A stretch of 13,182 nucleotides of DNA from contig QHZK01000070.1 of the NCBI GenBank assembly GCA_003224635.1, positions 1-13,182 of the forward strand. Direction: 5' to 3'. Numbering within the stretch: position 1 is the stretch's first letter; each line of letters begins with the position of its first letter. Of this stretch, positions 6,887-12,805 are shown in pieces. The notes under the pieces are model-generated. The model worked only from the letters and a program-made list of their open reading frames with translations. It made no database searches and was not told the DNA's origin. The DNA comes from Acidobacteriota bacterium (GTDB lineage: Bacteria; Acidobacteriota; Terriglobia; UBA7540). Made by a program: the position numbers and the translations under genes.

Positions 6887-7273
6887 TTATCGCCTAGACG
6901 TCGTGGCCGCCTTGGAGGTGATCTTGGACTTCCGATCTAACAAAGCAATGCCTTCCTCCAGGTCGAGCGCCGTGGCGATGCCCTCGAGCCTCATGCCAAG
7001 TTGCACCAGGGTGAAGGCCACCTCGGGCTGAATGCCGACAATGACTGTGTCGGCCCCGCGCAAGCGGATCATTTGCGCGATGTCGCGGAAGGTGCGCGTG
7101 GCAAACGAGTCCATCACGTCGAGCGCAGTGACGTCCACGATGACGCCACGTGAGCGCACCTGTCCTACCTTCTGCACGATAGCATCGCGCAATTGTAACA
7201 GGTCTTCGTCACTGAGAGCGGACTGAACAGTCGCAATCAGGTAGGGCCCTTGCTTCAGGATGGGGACTTCCAC
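6887..7273 (-). CDS. rsbS: RsbS stressosome STAS-domain scaffold protein
   Basis: A 128-aa single STAS domain. The pattern VPILKQGPYLIATVQSALSD at the N-terminus and VDVTALDVMDSFATRTFRDI (46-65) are typical of RsbS. S56, directly after Asp in MDSFA, is the serine that RsbT phosphorylates to start release. RsbS alternates with RsbR in the stressosome core and holds RsbT. The C-terminal Lys/Ser/Arg tail (about 113-128) is variable. The GTG start is chosen because the overlapping ATG two bases upstream is out of frame and soon hits a stop. The site is weak (GGAATGAG, about 9 nt away). It lies 93 bp after rsbR and 10 bp before rsbT. Confidence 0.94.
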   Translation of the reverse strand: MEVPILKQGPYLIATVQSALSDEDLLQLRDAIVQKVGQVRSRGVIVDVTALDVMDSFATRTFRDIAQMIRLRGADTVIVGIQPEVAFTLVQLGMRLEGIATALDLEEGIALLDRKSKITSKAATTSRR

Positions 7274-7366
7274 ATTATTTTCTCATTCCGGTCATCGCCG
7301 ACGAGCGGTGAACCGATTTGGCCGGTAAGCTTCCGGAGGTCAAAGTCGGAACCAGTCCGCGCCAGA

Positions 7367-8266
7367 CTAGACTTCGACCGATCCGGTGCCAGTCTCCCCC
7401 ATGAGGACAACTTTGTAGCCCAAGGCGCGCTCGGCTTCCTCGATCCCCCCTTGCAGGTCCCCCACCGTGTGCATCTTACCCAGGTCGACGCCGATGGTGA
7501 CCAGCGTCTGGGCGATTTCGGATGACAGGCCTGTGATGATGACTGTGGCGCCCAGCAAACGGGCCGCTTCCACGGTCTGCACCAGGTGGTTGGCCACGGT
7601 CTCGTCCATCACCGGCACGCCCGTGATGTCGATGACGACCACCTTGGCGCGGTTCGTTCGGATGCCCCGGAGCAACTGCTCCGTGAGCTGGCGAGCGCGC
7701 TGCGGATCGATCACGCCGATGATCGGCAGGATCAGCAAGCGCTCGCGCACCTGGAGCACCGGCGTCGAGAGGACGCGAATGGCCTCCTGCTGCTCGCGGA
7801 TGACGCGCTCGCGCTCCTGGACGAATCCCACGGCCACCGTGATAGTGATCCGGTCGGCGGCGGGCTCGTAAGCGTCCAGGATGCGATTGAGCAGCGCCGA
7901 GTCAGCCTGGTATTTGGCGAACAGGGACCGGGCGAGCACGTCGCGGAGCAGCAGAACGATTCCTATGACCTCATGGGTCTCGACGCCTCGCGGGATGATG
8001 CGCTCCGACAAGTTGCGCGCGTACGCTTGCAGCGCCTCGAACGTGCCGGTCTCGAGCGCTTCCACATAGTTGTCATACACAGAAGTTGCTTCGGCGAAGA
8101 TTTCCTCCGTACTCATCGCCGTCAGCAGCTTCGCTTCCATGATGCGCCGCGCCCACTCCTCCCGCAACTGCGTGCGGCTCTGCCGGAGGTGCGAAACCAA
8201 CTCGCGCAGCAACTCGGCGGTGGGCTGGTAAACCGCCTCAGACGTGTTGGTTGGCGTTTTGACCAC
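7367..8266 (-). CDS. rsbR: RsbR stressosome sensor/scaffold (RsbRD-like N-domain + STAS)
   Basis: A 299-aa protein (from GTG 8266). Residues ~16-136 are helical and resemble the RsbRD N-terminal sensory domain (LREEWARRIMEAKLL; SERIIPRGVETHEVIGIVLL), not a PAS or heme globin that I can recognise. A charged linker (~146-166, QERERVIREQQEAI) leads to the C-terminal STAS domain (~178-285: TPVLQVRERLLILPIIG, VVVIDITGVPVMDETVANHL, GLSSEIAQTLVTIGV). T254 in IAQT matches the second phospho-threonine of RsbR proteins. At the first site, Glu222 follows the Asp where Thr is usual, and Thr223 comes next. GTG 8266 is preferred because AAGGAGG lies four bases upstream. An in-frame GTG at 8293 abuts its GAGGA too closely. 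It is the only RsbR paralogue in the window and the first gene of the operon. Confidence 0.93.
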   Translation of the reverse strand: MVKTPTNTSEAVYQPTAELLRELVSHLRQSRTQLREEWARRIMEAKLLTAMSTEEIFAEATSVYDNYVEALETGTFEALQAYARNLSERIIPRGVETHEVIGIVLLLRDVLARSLFAKYQADSALLNRILDAYEPAADRITITVAVGFVQERERVIREQQEAIRVLSTPVLQVRERLLILPIIGVIDPQRARQLTEQLLRGIRTNRAKVVVIDITGVPVMDETVANHLVQTVEAARLLGATVIITGLSSEIAQTLVTIGVDLGKMHTVGDLQGGIEEAERALGYKVVLMGETGTGSVEV

Positions 8267-8270
8267 AGTT

Positions 8271-8275
8271 CCTCC
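8271..8275 (-). promoter_or_regulatory. Ribosome binding site (AAGGAGG) deciding the rsbR start
   Basis: On the minus strand AAGGAGG is followed by AACT and GTG (8266-8264). It is the best Shine-Dalgarno site near the N-terminus and argues against the longer form starting at 8293. Confidence 0.65.
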
Positions 8276-8348
8276 TTCCAATCCCCCAACCACTCCTCAA
8301 ATTGCGCGGAAGCAACTCGCCCAATTGTACGAGGATCGTAGCACGAGT

Positions 8349-8354
8349 AGTATA
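8349..8354 (-). promoter_or_regulatory. Possible -10 element (TATACT) for the stressosome operon
   Basis: TATACT on the minus strand differs from TATAAT at one base and lies about 83 bp upstream of the rsbR GTG. No good TTGACA-like box is found 16-19 bp upstream, so it is a weak candidate. Confidence 0.22.
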
Positions 8355-8506
8355 GGGTTAAATCCCGATGCCTGCATAGGGACTTTCACTGAGAACGCCG
8401 GTCGTGAGTCTTCGCACCAGCGGCCTGTCTTTCTCCTATTTCATCCGTAAATGACCTGAGGCAACTGTAGGGGAGCGGTAGGGCGTCTAATAAACCCTTT
8501 GCCGGA

Positions 8507-8536
8507 TTGCCAGCGCCTCGCTGTTGTCAGTAAATT
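8507..8536 (+). promoter_or_regulatory. Possible promoter of the PAS histidine kinase gene
   Basis: TTGCCA (8507-8512) and TAAATT (8531-8536) are separated by 18 bp: 5/6 and 4/6 matches to housekeeping consensus. It would give a 5' leader of about 118 nt containing the hairpin at 8618-8644. Confidence 0.27.
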
Positions 8537-8617
8537 AGTTGTGGCGAAATCCAGGCTGCCACTGATCGGGCCGTGGCCAGCGGAGCGTCGACGCCTCCGG
8601 GCCTCTCAGGTTTCGCG

Positions 8618-8644
8618 CCGAGCCGGATAGGTTTGCCGGCTCGG
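8618..8644 (+). promoter_or_regulatory. Perfect 9-bp GC-rich hairpin just before the ribosome site of the PAS kinase
   Basis: CCGAGCCGG (8618-8626) and CCGGCTCGG (8636-8644) are exact complements around the 9-nt loop ATAGGTTTG. The 3' arm ends six bases before AGGAG (8651-8655). No T-run follows, so it is not a standard terminator. It may control translation, protect the transcript, or act in DNA as an operator palindrome. Confidence 0.6.
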
Positions 8645-8650
8645 TTGAAA

Positions 8651-8655
8651 AGGAG
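8651..8655 (+). promoter_or_regulatory. Ribosome binding site AGGAG supporting a TTG start
   Basis: AGGAG, five bases, then TTG at 8661. No ATG or GTG lies between this site and the first PAS domain, so a TTG start is the natural choice. Confidence 0.7.
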
Positions 8656-8660
8656 CAAGA

Positions 8661-10337
8661 TTGTCTCCACACGCGCGCCGCACCCCAGAGCATAGCAGAG
8701 AGCCGGGCGCTACGCAGCAGGGGACAGGGGCTGATCTCATCGGACGCCAGCCGCAGGAGGCTCTTCGGCAAAGCGAGGAGCGCTTTCGCCTGCTCGTGGA
8801 AAGCGTCACAGAATACGCGATTTTCGAGCTGGATACTGAAGGCCGCATACTTACTTGGAATGCGGGCGCCCAAAGGATCAACGGTTATCGGGCGGAAGAG
8901 ATCATCGGAAAGCACTTCTCCATTTTCTACCTTCCCGAAGACGTTCGACAGGGCAGGCCCCAGCGTGGATTGGAGGAGGCGGCCGCGCGAGGCCGCTATA
9001 AAGACGAAGGCTGGTGCGTCAGAAAGGACGGGTCGCGGTTTTGGGCCGAGGTGGTGATTGCGCCAGTGCGGGACAAGGCCGGGAACCTGCTCGGTTTTGC
9101 GAAAGTCACGCGTGACCTGACCGATCGCAAGCGGAGCGAGGAAGAAATTGCCAGGGCTGAAGAACAGTTGAAAGCGCTGGTTGAGGAACGCACCGCCGAA
9201 CTCGCCAAGGCGAACGAGAAGCTGCAGGCTGAGATCCATATGCCGCGCCGCTTCGACGAGCTTGTGCTGCTCCAGTTGGTGCTGGACCGCAGCCCCGTCG
9301 GCTGCGTGATGAATGACACGGATTTCCGCGTTATTTACTGGAACCCTGCTGCCGAGCAGATATTCGGGTTTAGCCAGGAAGAAGCGCTGGGGAAGCTGCC
9401 CTATGAGACGTTTGTGCCGCCCAGGGCCAAGGCGTACGTGGAGAGCGTCCGCGAGCGGACAGCCAGTGGAGATACGGGAGCCAACGGCGCAAGCGAGTGC
9501 GTGACCAAAGACGGCCGCACCATCTTCTGCGAGTGGTACAACACGCCGCTCAAGGACAGCGCGGGGACGTTCATCGGATATCTATCCGTGCTGCAGGACG
9601 TAACGGAACGGAAGCGGTCGGAAGAGCAATCCAGAGCTACTTCCGAGCAGTTGCGCGCCCTCGCGGCGCGCCTGCAGAGCGTTCGCGAGGACGAAAGAAC
9701 GTATGTAGCGCGCGAGATCCACGACGAGCTGGGCCAGGCCTGCACCGCTCTGAAAATGGACCTTGCTCTGCTGGTCCAGCAGTTGCCCAAGAGTAGGAGG
9801 CGGCCCCACGAGCGCGCACGATCCATGTTCAAGTTGATCGACGACATGATCCACTCCTTGCGAAGGATTGCTTCGGAGCTGAGGCCGAGCACCCTCGACG
9901 ACCTGGGCCTGCTGGCGGCCATCGAATTGCAGGCGCAGGAATTCGAGAATCGCTCGGGCATCAAGTGCCACCTCGCCTTACCCCAGACTGAAATCGCTTT
10001 GGACTCCCATCGTTCCACGGCGATTTTCCGCATCTTTCAGGAGACCCTGACCAACGTCGCTCGCCACGCCAATGCAACTCGCGTCAACGTGCGTCTGGTG
10101 GGAGACGCCGAGAGTGTCACTCTCGAAGTCACCGACAACGGAAAAGGAATTGACGAAATCCGGGCTTCGGCTCACAATTCCCTCGGACTCCTGGGCATGC
10201 GCGAACGGGCGCTGCTGCTGGGGGGAGAGTTCAGTATCAGGGGCTCGCCGGGGCAGGGGACCGCCGTCACCGTGCGCGTTCCTGTGGCGGACCGCCAGAG
10301 GACCGGTGAGCCGCGGAGTCCATCAAGTGCGGGATGA
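8661..10337 (+). CDS. Double-PAS HisKA_3 sensor histidine kinase
   Basis: A 558-aa soluble sensor kinase. PAS 1 is at about 38-155 (RFRLLVESVTEYAIFELD; FWAEVVIAPVRDKAGNLLGF) and PAS 2 at about 200-318 (VLDRSPVGCVMNDTDFRVIY; NPAAEQIFGF). A coiled coil (~157-192) joins them, and each ends in a D-[LV]-T-[DE]-RKRSEE linker. HisKA_3 follows with AREIHDELGQACTALKMDLA (350-369, acceptor H354) and ASELRPSTLDDLG. The HATPase_c domain has N465 (ETLTNVARHA), DNGKGI (492-497) and LGLLGMRER. No transmembrane helix is seen, so the signal is cytosolic (redox, gas or small ligand sensed by PAS). It diverges from the stressosome operon and is followed 48 bp later by its likely partner regulator. The short charged tail after about residue 541 is outside known domains. 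Confidence 0.94.
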   Translation: MSPHARRTPEHSREPGATQQGTGADLIGRQPQEALRQSEERFRLLVESVTEYAIFELDTEGRILTWNAGAQRINGYRAEEIIGKHFSIFYLPEDVRQGRPQRGLEEAAARGRYKDEGWCVRKDGSRFWAEVVIAPVRDKAGNLLGFAKVTRDLTDRKRSEEEIARAEEQLKALVEERTAELAKANEKLQAEIHMPRRFDELVLLQLVLDRSPVGCVMNDTDFRVIYWNPAAEQIFGFSQEEALGKLPYETFVPPRAKAYVESVRERTASGDTGANGASECVTKDGRTIFCEWYNTPLKDSAGTFIGYLSVLQDVTERKRSEEQSRATSEQLRALAARLQSVREDERTYVAREIHDELGQACTALKMDLALLVQQLPKSRRRPHERARSMFKLIDDMIHSLRRIASELRPSTLDDLGLLAAIELQAQEFENRSGIKCHLALPQTEIALDSHRSTAIFRIFQETLTNVARHANATRVNVRLVGDAESVTLEVTDNGKGIDEIRASAHNSLGLLGMRERALLLGGEFSIRGSPGQGTAVTVRVPVADRQRTGEPRSPSSAG

Positions 10338-10385
10338 GTCTTAGCCCGGGCCGGTCACTAGCCTACCAGACTGGAATGAGGCTGT

Positions 10386-11018
10386 GTGAATAAGATTCTC
10401 ATCGCTGACGATCACCCCGTGGTTCGAGCGGGGCTTAAGGAGCTTCTGTCGGGCGCGTTCGGCAAGATAGCGTTCGCCGAAGCGAAGACGGCGCAGGAGG
10501 CGCTCGAGATGGCCTCGAAAGAAGAGTGGTCGCTCGCCATCCTGGACGTTAGTATGCCCGGCCGCAGCGGAATCGATATCCTGAGCGACCTCAAAAGGGT
10601 TCAACCGAAGCTTCCCGTCCTCGTGCTGAGCATGCACCCCGAGGAGCAGTTTGCCAGGCGCGCGCTGAAGGCGGGCGCTTCGGCGTATATGACGAAAGAG
10701 ACCGTCCCCGAAGAACTGGTGAAGGCCGTGCGCAAGGTCCTGGCGGGCGGCCGATATGTGAGCGCCTCCTTGGCGGAGAAGCTCGCCTCCGACCTCCGCC
10801 AGGAGCCCGACAGGGCGCCGCACGAAATCCTCTCCGATCGCGAGTTCCAAATTTTGCAGATGATCGCCTCCGGCAAGACGGTTACGAATATCGCCGAAGA
10901 ACTGGCCCTGAGCGTCAAAACGGTCAGCACTTATCGGGCGCGCATGCTCGAAAAGACAGGAATGCAGAACAACGCCGAGCTCATCCGCTACGCGATCGAA
11001 AATCACCTGGTGGGTTGA
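10386..11018 (+). CDS. NarL/FixJ-type response regulator, partner of the PAS kinase
   Basis: A 210-aa response regulator. The receiver has D8/D9, phospho-acceptor D54 (AILDVSMPGRSGID), S82 and K104 (YMTKETV). The LuxR HTH at about 148-207 includes LSDREFQILQMIASGKTV and the recognition segment LALSVKTVSTYRARMLEK. The start is GTG with GAGG four bases upstream; the preceding kinase ends 48 bp before, which fits an operon. It is the same architecture and length as the regulator at 4263-4895 but a clearly different protein, so the window holds two parallel HisKA_3/NarL pairs. Targets are unknown. Confidence 0.94.
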   Translation: MNKILIADDHPVVRAGLKELLSGAFGKIAFAEAKTAQEALEMASKEEWSLAILDVSMPGRSGIDILSDLKRVQPKLPVLVLSMHPEEQFARRALKAGASAYMTKETVPEELVKAVRKVLAGGRYVSASLAEKLASDLRQEPDRAPHEILSDREFQILQMIASGKTVTNIAEELALSVKTVSTYRARMLEKTGMQNNAELIRYAIENHLVG

Positions 11019-11038
11019 AACGCGCCGAGTCGTAGGGC

Positions 11039-11075
11039 GGCGGCGAACCGGTGGCAGGCTCCACATCTCGCCGCC
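11039..11075 (+). terminator. Two-tier hairpin after the kinase/regulator pair
   Basis: GGCGGCGA (11039-11046) pairs perfectly with TCGCCGCC (11068-11075), and an inner GTGG/CCAC stem (11051-11054 with 11061-11064) closes a 6-nt loop. It begins about 20 bp after the stop codon at 11018. No T-run follows, so if it terminates it does so weakly or with Rho; it could instead protect the 3' end. Confidence 0.42.
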
Positions 11076-11125
11076 TGACGTTCGGTGAGTGGCTCGCTTG
11101 ATCGTGGCGTTTTTGCTTTGCGTAC

Positions 11126-11152
11126 AGAAAGTCTTGATAGAAAAGTCTCGAT
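11126..11152. repeat. Tandem near-repeat AGAAAGTCTTGAT / AGAAAAGTCTCGAT
   Basis: Two adjacent copies (11126-11138 and 11139-11152) differ by one inserted A and one T/C change. They lie in the 262-bp gap upstream of the receiver gene at 11281 and could be a regulator binding array. Spacing of 13-14 bp is not a full helical turn. Confidence 0.35.
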
Positions 11153-11269
11153 TGCCTGTCGGACGATAACTTACCCTCGGCGTCCCAAAGTCCTACGAAA
11201 AGATCAGAATTCCGCCTCTTGAGTCTGGTTCGAAACAGCGTAATCTCTGAGGGATGCGCCCTGCGATCC

Positions 11270-11274
11270 GGAGG
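11270..11274 (+). promoter_or_regulatory. Ribosome binding site GGAGG deciding a GTG start
   Basis: GGAGG, six bases, GTG (11281). The upstream in-frame ATG at 11254 has only GAGGG touching it, which is too close to be used well. Confidence 0.75.
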
Positions 11275-11280
11275 AAGAAA

Positions 11281-11649
11281 GTGAAAGTCTTCATTGCCGA
11301 TGACTCACTCAAGGTGGTCGAGCGCTTGACGGATTTGCTCGAGCAGATCGGCTGGTTGAAGCTGATCGGCCGCGCGACCTACGGTCCAGAGGCGGTAGAG
11401 TCCATTCAAGAATTGAACCCCGATGTCGTGATTTTGGACGTCCGGATGCCTTATGGCAACGGGATCGACGTGCTCAAGGCCATAAAGATCACGCGGCCGG
11501 GGACCAAAGTCATTATCTTCACCAACTTTCCCTATGCCCAGTATCGAAAGAAATGCCTCGATGCCGGCGCGGATTTCTTTCTCGACAAGTCGAGTGAGTT
11601 CAACCAAATTCCTGGGATTATCCTCAACCTCTTCCAGACCCGCTCCTGA
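11281..11649 (+). CDS. Second stand-alone CheY-like receiver protein
   Basis: A 122-aa single-domain response regulator starting MKVFIADDS (GTG start). D7/D8, phospho-acceptor D53 (VILDVRMPYGNGID), T81 (IFTN) and K103 (FFLDKSSEF) are intact. The segment IFTNFPYAQYRKKCLDAGAD is characteristic of a receiver subfamily that stands alone, often close to NarL-type systems. There is no effector domain. A longer form from ATG 11254 would add nine residues (MRPAIRRKK) and is less likely. It resembles the receiver gene at 3564-3959 in size and start context but is a divergent sequence. Role inferred: a modulator or phosphate sink for the kinases in this cluster. Confidence 0.9.
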   Translation: MKVFIADDSLKVVERLTDLLEQIGWLKLIGRATYGPEAVESIQELNPDVVILDVRMPYGNGIDVLKAIKITRPGTKVIIFTNFPYAQYRKKCLDAGADFFLDKSSEFNQIPGIILNLFQTRS

Positions 11650-11748
11650 CCGACCCTGCTCAGGCTTCTTCATCGGAAATATCGGAAATGCAATTATCAA
11701 CAGGATCGCGAGGATTCCAGGGGGGATGGGTGGGAGATGTGTTGTTTA

Positions 11749-11795
11749 TTGAGTACTCTACATCAAGCGTTATGTAGACATTGAGTATTGTACAT
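11749..11795. repeat. Operator-like cluster: direct and inverted repeats
   Basis: Direct repeats TTGAGTACTCTACAT (11749-11763) and TTGAGTATTGTACAT (11781-11795) match at 13 of 15 bases and are 32 bp apart, about three helical turns. Within them, TCTACAT (11757-11763) and ATGTAGA (11772-11778) form a perfect inverted repeat with an 8-bp spacer. A further TGTACAT half-site follows (11789-11795). Such phasing suggests cooperative protein binding. It lies about 370 bp upstream of the winged-helix gene. Confidence 0.5.
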
Positions 11796-11946
11796 AAAGT
11801 AGGACAAACCCAGACAATGTACTGCCGCAAGGTCTGACGCCAAAATCATATTCTCGCTGGCAGACTGGCGGCCGCAAGTCATTTAACCTGGAGCGCGTTG
11901 GGTCGTTAAAGCAGGTGGGCCTGAGGAGAGCACCAAAGGAGAGTCG

Positions 11947-11994
11947 ATGAACGCCACTACAGTTCAACCCCAACCGTCCGACACTTCGATTTAA
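11947..11994 (+). CDS. Possible 15-codon leader peptide or truncated gene start
   Basis: ATG with AGGAG at 11937-11941 (five-base spacing), the best plus-strand ribosome site in this gap. It encodes MNATTVQPQPSDTSI and then TAA. The composition shows no attenuator-type run of one amino acid. It may be a translated micro-ORF, or the start of a gene that has since shifted frame. Protein function unknown. Confidence 0.3.
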   Translation: MNATTVQPQPSDTSI

Positions 11995-12164
11995 CTCACC
12001 GACAGGTCGAGGCCCGGTTCAACTATAAGCACACCAGCACAGCGGATCCCGGGCAATCAAGAAAATATCATTAGAGGGCGCTTCGTCCCGGAAGGCTGAG
12101 CCAACCGCGCGGAAGCGTCCTAACTCGTGTGCGGCCGCTCGGTGCCGACGACGGGGGTTCTGAA

Positions 12165-12770
12165 ATGCAAAATGAAATTGTTCGTTTCGGGGAGTTCGAC
12201 GCTAACCTGACGACCGGAGAACTGTACTTCCGAGGCATTCGCCGCTCCATGGAGTACAGGGCGTTTCAACTTTTCTCGCTCCTCGTTCGCCAGCCCGGAG
12301 AGCTGGTGACGAATGGAGAAATTGAGAGATTCATTTGGCCGGACGAGCAAGCGATTTATGACGAGCCGTCCATGAAGAGAAGGATCATATCGGCGGCGTT
12401 TGGCCTGAGAAGCGCTCTTGGAGGCTTGTTCAAGTGGTTCGAGCGGGTACCGAGGCGCGGGTACCGGTGGATCGGGCGAGTCCAAACGCGGGAAAGTTGG
12501 AGGAGTCAGGAGTTTTGTCCGTATTGCGGGGCGGCAGTGAACCCGGAACCAAAGGAGAAGGGATGCGAGAAGAGCTTGGTTGCTGTTGCCGGCGGGGCTC
12601 GTCGCGCCCGTCGCAACAATGACGGGTATCTTGCCTTCGCCGCAGAAGCCGCCACCGTCGCGCAAGCCGACGAACGCCTTGTTCGTGGCGCCGCACTGGG
12701 TGGGTCCGCAAAGTTAGGCGGGGGACCCGTGTCAAAAACCGTGCCCTCCCCGCGTGCCCACAGGCTCTGA
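12165..12770 (+). CDS. CadC/OmpR-type winged-helix regulator, C-terminus probably frameshifted
   Basis: As read, a 201-aa protein from ATG 12165 (GGGGG about 7-8 nt upstream). Residues ~3-105 form a winged-helix (Trans_reg_C) domain: VRFGEFDANLTTGELYFRG, then LLVRQPGELVTNGEI, a helix SMKRRIISAAFGLRSALG, and the wing ending VPRRGYRWIG. This class also acts without a receiver domain, as in CadC and ToxR. FCPYCGAAVNP (117-127) is a single zinc-knuckle-like CxxC. After that, the frame becomes an Ala/Arg/Gly-rich tail unlike a protein domain. In the +1 frame the DNA instead encodes a 20-residue hydrophobic helix (12574-12633, from AWLLLPAGLVAP) and stops at 12717. I infer a one-base indel between about 12541 and 12573; the original may have been membrane-anchored. 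Confidence 0.72.
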   Translation: MQNEIVRFGEFDANLTTGELYFRGIRRSMEYRAFQLFSLLVRQPGELVTNGEIERFIWPDEQAIYDEPSMKRRIISAAFGLRSALGGLFKWFERVPRRGYRWIGRVQTRESWRSQEFCPYCGAAVNPEPKEKGCEKSLVAVAGGARRARRNNDGYLAFAAEAATVAQADERLVRGAALGGSAKLGGGPVSKTVPSPRAHRL

Positions 12771-12785
12771 ATCCTGTCCTCCGCC

Positions 12786-12805
12786 AAGCCGTTCTGAAGC
12801 GGCTT
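12786..12805 (+). terminator. Short stem-loop after the winged-helix gene
   Basis: AAGCCG (12786-12791), 8-nt loop, CGGCTT (12800-12805), 15 bases after the stop codon at 12770. The stem is only 6 bp and no T-run follows, so this is a weak terminator candidate. From 12806 to 12933 I see only a short CCTGGCCAT tandem around 12890-12909. Confidence 0.25.

Larger units (their letters stand above)
8267..8660. other. Divergent regulatory region between the stressosome operon and the PAS kinase
   Basis: This 394-bp gap between divergent starts carries the rsbR ribosome site, a possible minus-strand -10, a possible plus-strand promoter, a small palindromic element around GCGTCGACGC (8581-8599) and the hairpin at 8618-8644. 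I see no convincing gene. No GTTT...GGGTAT pair of the sigma-B type and no sigma-54 GG...GC pair was recognised. Confidence 0.55.
11650..12164. other. 515-bp region with operator-like repeats and a possible leader ORF
   Basis: It contains the repeat cluster at 11749-11795 and the small ORF at 11947-11994. About 12000-12060 the plus strand reads like a short degraded reading frame (see findings). No tRNA or structural RNA is recognised. The AT-rich stretch around 11740-11800 contrasts with the GC-rich coding sequence on both sides. Confidence 0.5.

Noticed and set aside
7586..8341. 251-aa plus-strand ORF antisense to rsbR
   Set aside because: Shadow of rsbR: His/Asp/Arg/Leu-rich composition typical of antisense frames in GC-rich DNA.
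8535..9239. 234-aa minus-strand ORF over the start of the PAS kinase
   Set aside because: Antisense of a clearly recognisable PAS domain; no family motif of its own.
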